Shown: positions 60,036 to 64,000 of the stretch, one piece after another
How the letters are laid out: the number at the start of each line of letters is the position of its first letter
Position numbering within the stretch: position 1 is the first letter of the stretch
Origin: JAJDXO01 sp965213765
Lineage (GTDB): Bacteria > Pseudomonadota > Alphaproteobacteria > Rhodospirillales > UBA2165
DNA length: 64,000 bases
Direction of reading: 5' to 3'
Assembly: GCA_965213765.1 (NCBI GenBank)
Contig: OZ243926.1
Coordinates: 4,216,001 to 4,280,000, forward strand
Position numbers and translations under genes: made by a program
The notes under the pieces: model-generated
Seen by the model: only the letters and a program-made list of their open reading frames with translations
What the model was told of the DNA's origin: nothing
Database searches by the model: none

Positions 60036-61235
60036 ATGGATATTCACGCCCAAGCCCACGCTCAGGCCTTTGATCGGGAAACACCGGACGCGGCCGAGGT
60101 ACTAGCCCGCGTTCAGGCGCTGCTGCCTCAATTGCGCGAACGGGCGGAGGAGTGCGAGCGGCTCAAGAAGGCGCCGCCCGAGACCATCGAAGACTTTCAC
60201 GCCAACGGCCTATTCCTTATCGGCAAGCCCAAAGCCTATGGCGGCTACGAGCTCGGCTACGATGTCGTCTGCGAGGCGATCATGGATGTCGCCAGCGCCT
60301 GCGGATCCTCCGCTTGGAACCTCGCGGTGCTGGCCGAGCACAATGTCACCCTCGCCAATAGCGCCAGGGAGACCCTGGATATAATTTGGGGAGAGAACCC
60401 GAACGCCCTGTTGTCCACCGGCAATGACCCCAAGGGTGTTATGAAGCCGGTCGACGGCGGTTATCTCTTCAATGCCCGAATCAACTATTCGAGCGGCTGC
60501 GACTACGTCGATTGGTGGATGGGCGGCGGGAGCGACCCGGAAACCGGCGGGCGGGTGAGGTGCCTCGTCCCGCGGTCCGAAGGCAGGATTCTCGAGGATA
60601 GCTGGGAGGTAATGGGGCTGTCCGGCTCGGGCAGCAAGAGCGTCGAGTTTAAGGACGTGTTCATCCCCGCCGAGCGTCAATTGGTTGGTCACGGCGCCGG
60701 CGGCGAGCGCCGCAAAGCCGATGTTTCGGACCATCCGACCTATAAGCTGCCGCCGCTGACCACCACGCCCTACAGCCTGTCCTCGGTATGCGTCGGGATC
60801 GCGCAGGGCTTCATCAACGACTTTGTCGGGGAGATGAAGGAGCGTTCCAGCCGTTTTGGCGCCAAGATCGGCGAATTTCAGAGCTTGCAGTTGCGGGTCG
60901 CGGAATCGGCGGCCGAGCATCATGCGGCCAAGACGGTCACCCTGCAAAACCTCCGCGAGTCCATGGATATGTTGAGCGACAGCGAGACGCTGCATCCGGA
61001 CATCGTCCAGCGAAACCGCCGGGATATGTCCTTCGTGTCGGCCTTGGCGGTCCGGGCCGTCGACCGGTTGTTCTATGCCGCCGGCGCCAACGGGCTGTTC
61101 CTGTCGAACGATCTGCAGCGGAAGTTCCGGGACGTTCACGCCGGCGCTCAGCAAATTTTCCTCAATTGGGATATAAATATGACCGCCTACGGCCGTCAGA
61201 TGCTCGGGCTGGAACCGGGCTTCAATAGGCCGTAG
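60036..61235 (+). CDS. Acyl-CoA dehydrogenase-fold flavin monooxygenase, paralog 3
   Basis: A 399-residue member of the same family as 56081 and 57256 (YGGYELGYDVVCEAIMDVAS, ARINYSSGCDYVDWWMGGG, SWEVMGLSGSGSKSVEFKDV, KERSSRFGAKIGEFQSLQLR). It is more distant and has a longer loop near 220-235 (GAGGERRKADVSDHPTYKLP). The ATG at 60036 follows AAGGACGC. It lies between a LysR gene and a Dpp-type importer, so substrate uptake and oxidation are probably co-regulated. Confidence 0.82.
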   Translation: MDIHAQAHAQAFDRETPDAAEVLARVQALLPQLRERAEECERLKKAPPETIEDFHANGLFLIGKPKAYGGYELGYDVVCEAIMDVASACGSSAWNLAVLAEHNVTLANSARETLDIIWGENPNALLSTGNDPKGVMKPVDGGYLFNARINYSSGCDYVDWWMGGGSDPETGGRVRCLVPRSEGRILEDSWEVMGLSGSGSKSVEFKDVFIPAERQLVGHGAGGERRKADVSDHPTYKLPPLTTTPYSLSSVCVGIAQGFINDFVGEMKERSSRFGAKIGEFQSLQLRVAESAAEHHAAKTVTLQNLRESMDMLSDSETLHPDIVQRNRRDMSFVSALAVRAVDRLFYAAGANGLFLSNDLQRKFRDVHAGAQQIFLNWDINMTAYGRQMLGLEPGFNRP

Positions 61236-61359
61236 ACGGGCGATCCGGGAAGGATCAGGATGAGAAGCAGAGACGAAATTCAAAACGGCGCCGGTCAACG
61301 GCGCGCCACGACAACGCTCACAAACACCAGCCAATTTTTTGGAGAAATAGGAGGTTTCC

Positions 61360-62913
61360 ATGGGATTTAGACGATTGCGAAACGCCGCGGCCACCGCGGC
61401 CATGGGGGCGGCTCTGGTCGCCTTTGGCGCTTGGGACGCGGATGCCCAAACGCCCAAGAAGGGCGGCAAGTTGAGAATTGCCATTCTTGCCGACATCGGC
61501 GGGTTCGACAGCTTGAAGGTGCCGGTCACCGGACGCCAGCGGGCCTTCGTCATGGAGGCGATCCACGAGCACCTGTTCGACATGGACCCGGAAACGTTCA
61601 AGATCGTGCCGCGGCTTGGCCTCAAGGCCGAACCCTCGGACGACTTCAAGCGCTGGCGGGTTACGCTTCGCCAGGGGGTCAAGTTCTCCAACGGCGAGGA
61701 GATGACGGCCCAGGACTACAAGGCCCACTTCGATCGGCTGCTGGGCAGCAAATTCGGCGGCCGTTTCCGGGGCACGCTGGGCCCGCGTCTCGACCGTGTC
61801 GAGGCTCCTGACAAATACACCATCGACTTTATCTTCTCCGAGGCGAGCCCCGGTTGGGAAACCATCATGGCTCAGCCTGATCTCCTGTGGTGGGTGCGGC
61901 CGAAATCGTGGCTCGAGGCCAACAAGGATAAGCCCGAGTTCAACACCACCACCGTCGGCGTCGGCCCCTACGTGATCAAGAAATGGCGCCGGGGAAGCTC
62001 CATCGTTTTGGCGAAGAACCCCCATTATTGGGACCAGGCCAATCAGCACGTGGATGAGATTCAGTTCACCATCATCAACCAGCAGATCAGCCGCTTTCAG
62101 GCGCTGCAGTCCGGTCAGATGGATCTCGTCTGGGTGCCGCCGTGGCTCAAGGACGACGCCCAGCAGGACAAGCGTCTGACGACCTCCAACGGCCCCAACT
62201 TCTTCGCCGGTCTCGGTGTCGGCTGGAACAACCAGAAGCCGCCCTTCAACGATGTTCGGGTGCGCAAGGCGCTCGTCCATGCGCTCGATCGCAAGCCGTT
62301 GACCGGGGTCATCACCAAGACACCAAAGGACCCGCCCATCGATATGTATGGCCGTGGACATCCCTGGCATTGCCCGGACACCGCCTGGCCGGCGTACAAC
62401 CCGGAAAAAGCCAAGGCGCTGCTTGCCGACTACGGCAAACCGGTCAAGTTCACGCTGAACATCGTCGGCCTGCGTGATCTCATTCGCGTTGCCGAGACCT
62501 TCCAGGCGTACTGGAAGGAAGTCGGCGTTGAAGTGGACGTGAAGCCGGGCCCGCGCGGTCCGCAATGGGCGCGCGCCGTCCAGTCGGGCAAGTTCGACGT
62601 GTGGTGGAATAGCTTTGGCGCCAATGCCGATCCGAGCCTGGTCGCCATGAACTTCCACTCCAAGTCGCGGGCCAACATTTACAAGGTCAGCGACCCCGAG
62701 GTCGACAAGGCCGTCGGCGCCATGAAGGCGGCGCGCGGCAAGGATGCCCGCTACAAGGCGAGCTGCAACCTCCAGAAGGTGCTGGCCGACCAGGTTCGCT
62801 GGCTCGGCTGGGAACAGGGTGATGTGACGGTTGCCAAGTGGCCCTATGTGAAGGGCTTGCCGCGGCCCATCAACATCTGGCCCAAATACTATCGGGTCTG
62901 GTTGGACAAGTAG
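61360..62913 (+). CDS. ABC transporter substrate-binding protein (SBP family 5, DppA-like)
   Basis: A 517-residue periplasmic protein. The signal peptide is about 1-29 (AAATAAMGAALVAFGAWDAD, cleavage before QTPKKGG). SBP5 features are LRIAILADIGGFDSL, WRVTLRQGVKFSNGEEMTAQ, GVGPYVIKKWRRGSSIVLAK and PFNDVRVRKALVHALDRKPL. The family binds peptides, nickel, opines or other small molecules. A very strong ribosome-binding site, GGAGG seven bases before the ATG, fits high expression. It is the first gene of the importer and follows the monooxygenase by 124 bp. Confidence 0.92.
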   Translation: MGFRRLRNAAATAAMGAALVAFGAWDADAQTPKKGGKLRIAILADIGGFDSLKVPVTGRQRAFVMEAIHEHLFDMDPETFKIVPRLGLKAEPSDDFKRWRVTLRQGVKFSNGEEMTAQDYKAHFDRLLGSKFGGRFRGTLGPRLDRVEAPDKYTIDFIFSEASPGWETIMAQPDLLWWVRPKSWLEANKDKPEFNTTTVGVGPYVIKKWRRGSSIVLAKNPHYWDQANQHVDEIQFTIINQQISRFQALQSGQMDLVWVPPWLKDDAQQDKRLTTSNGPNFFAGLGVGWNNQKPPFNDVRVRKALVHALDRKPLTGVITKTPKDPPIDMYGRGHPWHCPDTAWPAYNPEKAKALLADYGKPVKFTLNIVGLRDLIRVAETFQAYWKEVGVEVDVKPGPRGPQWARAVQSGKFDVWWNSFGANADPSLVAMNFHSKSRANIYKVSDPEVDKAVGAMKAARGKDARYKASCNLQKVLADQVRWLGWEQGDVTVAKWPYVKGLPRPINIWPKYYRVWLDK

Positions 62914-62968
62914 CGCTTTTGGGGCCCGGGTGTTGCCCGGGCCCCGCTACCGCGATAGGCCGTCTTAG

Positions 62969-63949
62969 GTGAGATACCTCCGCAATCGTCTGCTCCGGAT
63001 GATTCCGGTGTTTTTCCTGGTAACGTTCGCCAGTTTCGCCCTGTTGAACGTCCTGCCGGGCGATGCGGCGGACGCTATTCTCGGTGGTGTGGACGCGACC
63101 GACAACCCGGCAAGCCTGGAGGAAGCCCGTCAGGCGATCCGCAAGGAACTGGGGCTCGATAAACCGATCATCGTCCGCTATTTCTCTTGGCTGGGCGACG
63201 TCGTTCAGGGCGACTTCGGCCAATCCTACGTCATGTCCATCCCGGTCACCGAGTTGCTGCTGGAGCGGTTGCCGGTGAGCCTGGAGTTGCTCATCTTCGC
63301 CCAGATAATCGCGCTCTCCATCGCCTTGCCGGTGGGCATTTATTCCGCGTTGCATGCGGACAAGGCCTTTGACCGGGGAGTCAGCGCGGTCACCTTCGCC
63401 ATCGTAGCGGCCCCGCCGTTCGTGCTCGCCATTATTCTGGTTTTCTTCTTTTCGGTCACCTGGCAACTCCTACCCTCGGCGGGCTGGGTTCCTATCGATG
63501 AGGACCTGGGCGCCAATCTCCGGTTTTATATCCTGCCGTCGCTGGTCATCGGCATTCTCGAGGCGCCGGTGCTGATCCGGGTGCTGCGGGTCGACATGAT
63601 CGCGACCTTGCAGGAGGACTATATCGCGCTCGCCCGGGCCAAAGGCATGTCGACGCGCTATATCCTCTTCCGTCACGCCATGCGGCCCTCATCCTTCACC
63701 CTGGTGACGGTGTTGGGACTTCAACTCGGATTCTTGATTTCAGGCGCCGTCATCATCGAGCAGATTTTCGCTTTGCCCGGCATGGGTAAGCTGATTCTCG
63801 AGGCCATCGACGGGCGGGATGCCCTTGTGGTGCAGGGCGCCGTGACGTTCATCGCCGTCGCCTATGTCTGCATCAATCTCGCCGTCGATGTCTTCTACGC
63901 CATCCTCGATCCGCGGGTCAGCGTCGGTGACCGGGGAGGCCGCGGATGA
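62969..63949 (+). CDS. ABC transporter permease (DppB-like)
   Basis: A 326-residue permease with six helices. The opening MRYLRNRLLRMIPVFFLVTF and the coupling-loop motif EDYIALARAKGMSTRYILFR (the EAA loop) are typical of DppB. The start is a GTG at 62969 with no strong Shine-Dalgarno. Its TGA overlaps the ATG of the next permease. Confidence 0.92.
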   Translation: MRYLRNRLLRMIPVFFLVTFASFALLNVLPGDAADAILGGVDATDNPASLEEARQAIRKELGLDKPIIVRYFSWLGDVVQGDFGQSYVMSIPVTELLLERLPVSLELLIFAQIIALSIALPVGIYSALHADKAFDRGVSAVTFAIVAAPPFVLAIILVFFFSVTWQLLPSAGWVPIDEDLGANLRFYILPSLVIGILEAPVLIRVLRVDMIATLQEDYIALARAKGMSTRYILFRHAMRPSSFTLVTVLGLQLGFLISGAVIIEQIFALPGMGKLILEAIDGRDALVVQGAVTFIAVAYVCINLAVDVFYAILDPRVSVGDRGGRG

Positions 63950-64000
63950 GCACGGCGACCACCGCGGATGGCCGGACCGCGCGCCGCAAAAAGGCGCGGG
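63946..64000 (+). CDS. ABC transporter permease (DppC-like), 5' end only
   Basis: An open frame starts at the ATG overlapping the dppB-like stop by four bases (ATGA) and reads MSTATTADGRTARRKKAR to the window edge. The charged N-terminus and the position fit the second permease of a Dpp-type system, but only 18 codons are visible. Confidence 0.6.
   Translation, partial: MSTATTADGRTARRKKAR

Overview
The window is a GC-rich chromosomal segment, most likely from an alphaproteobacterium of Rhodospirillales type. The pcm - tolC - popZ - valS block is the strongest marker, because PopZ (DUF2497) next to valS is an alphaproteobacterial arrangement. An RpoH sigma factor, gltBD and CaiB-type catabolic genes fit the same picture. 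Genus cannot be read from the sequence. No rRNA or CRISPR was found. Two tRNA genes (Asn-GTT, Cys-GCA) sit together on the minus strand.

Layout. 1-6.9 kb: housekeeping and detoxification genes (partial MATE pump, glutathione transferase, membrane methyltransferase, chorismate mutase, TPR protein, OsmC, TypA). 6.9-10 kb: two IS5-family insertions. The first is complete, with a TCA target duplication, and sits inside an older dispersed repeat. The second separates an AsmA-like gene from a HIT gene and has rewritten the last codons of the former. 10-17 kb: FAD monooxygenase plus amidohydrolase operon, two transporters and an HtrA-like protein without catalytic His and Asp. 17.35-20.57 kb: an IS1595-family transposon with inverted ends and an exact 8-bp target duplication. 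It carries a lipoprotein passenger gene and has itself been hit by an IS5-family element. 20.7-24.3 kb: a small catabolic set (ThDP enzyme, DUF1932 dehydrogenase, CoxG-like protein). 24.6-30.6 kb: rpoH, then a Gld-type ABC exporter operon with a DUF4340 protein. 31-35 kb: YceI/cytochrome b561 pair, CoA transferase, dienelactone hydrolase and an EAL-domain remnant. 35.4-41.5 kb: gltD and gltB. 41.9-48.1 kb: a 5'-truncated SAM hydroxide adenosyltransferase, a metallo-hydrolase, a CBS protein, a SelW-type selenoprotein gene with in-frame TGA, another FAD monooxygenase, BrnTA toxin-antitoxin and a NaChBac-type voltage-gated channel. 48.3-55.5 kb: tRNAs, pcm-tolC-popZ-valS and HigBA. 55.7-64 kb: three paralogous acyl-CoA-dehydrogenase-fold flavin monooxygenases, a LysR regulator and a Dpp-type ABC importer that runs off the right edge, which together look like an uptake-and-oxidation locus for an unknown compound.

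Three things stand out. (1) The unannotated selenoprotein at 44054-44272 has a CxxU motif and a SECIS-like hairpin. (2) A family of about five non-coding elements has TA-flanked inverted ends, and these ends coincide with the stop codons of neighbouring genes. (3) The IS1595 element carries a passenger gene. Coordinates of starts are my choices from ribosome-binding sites and family length. No database search was possible.
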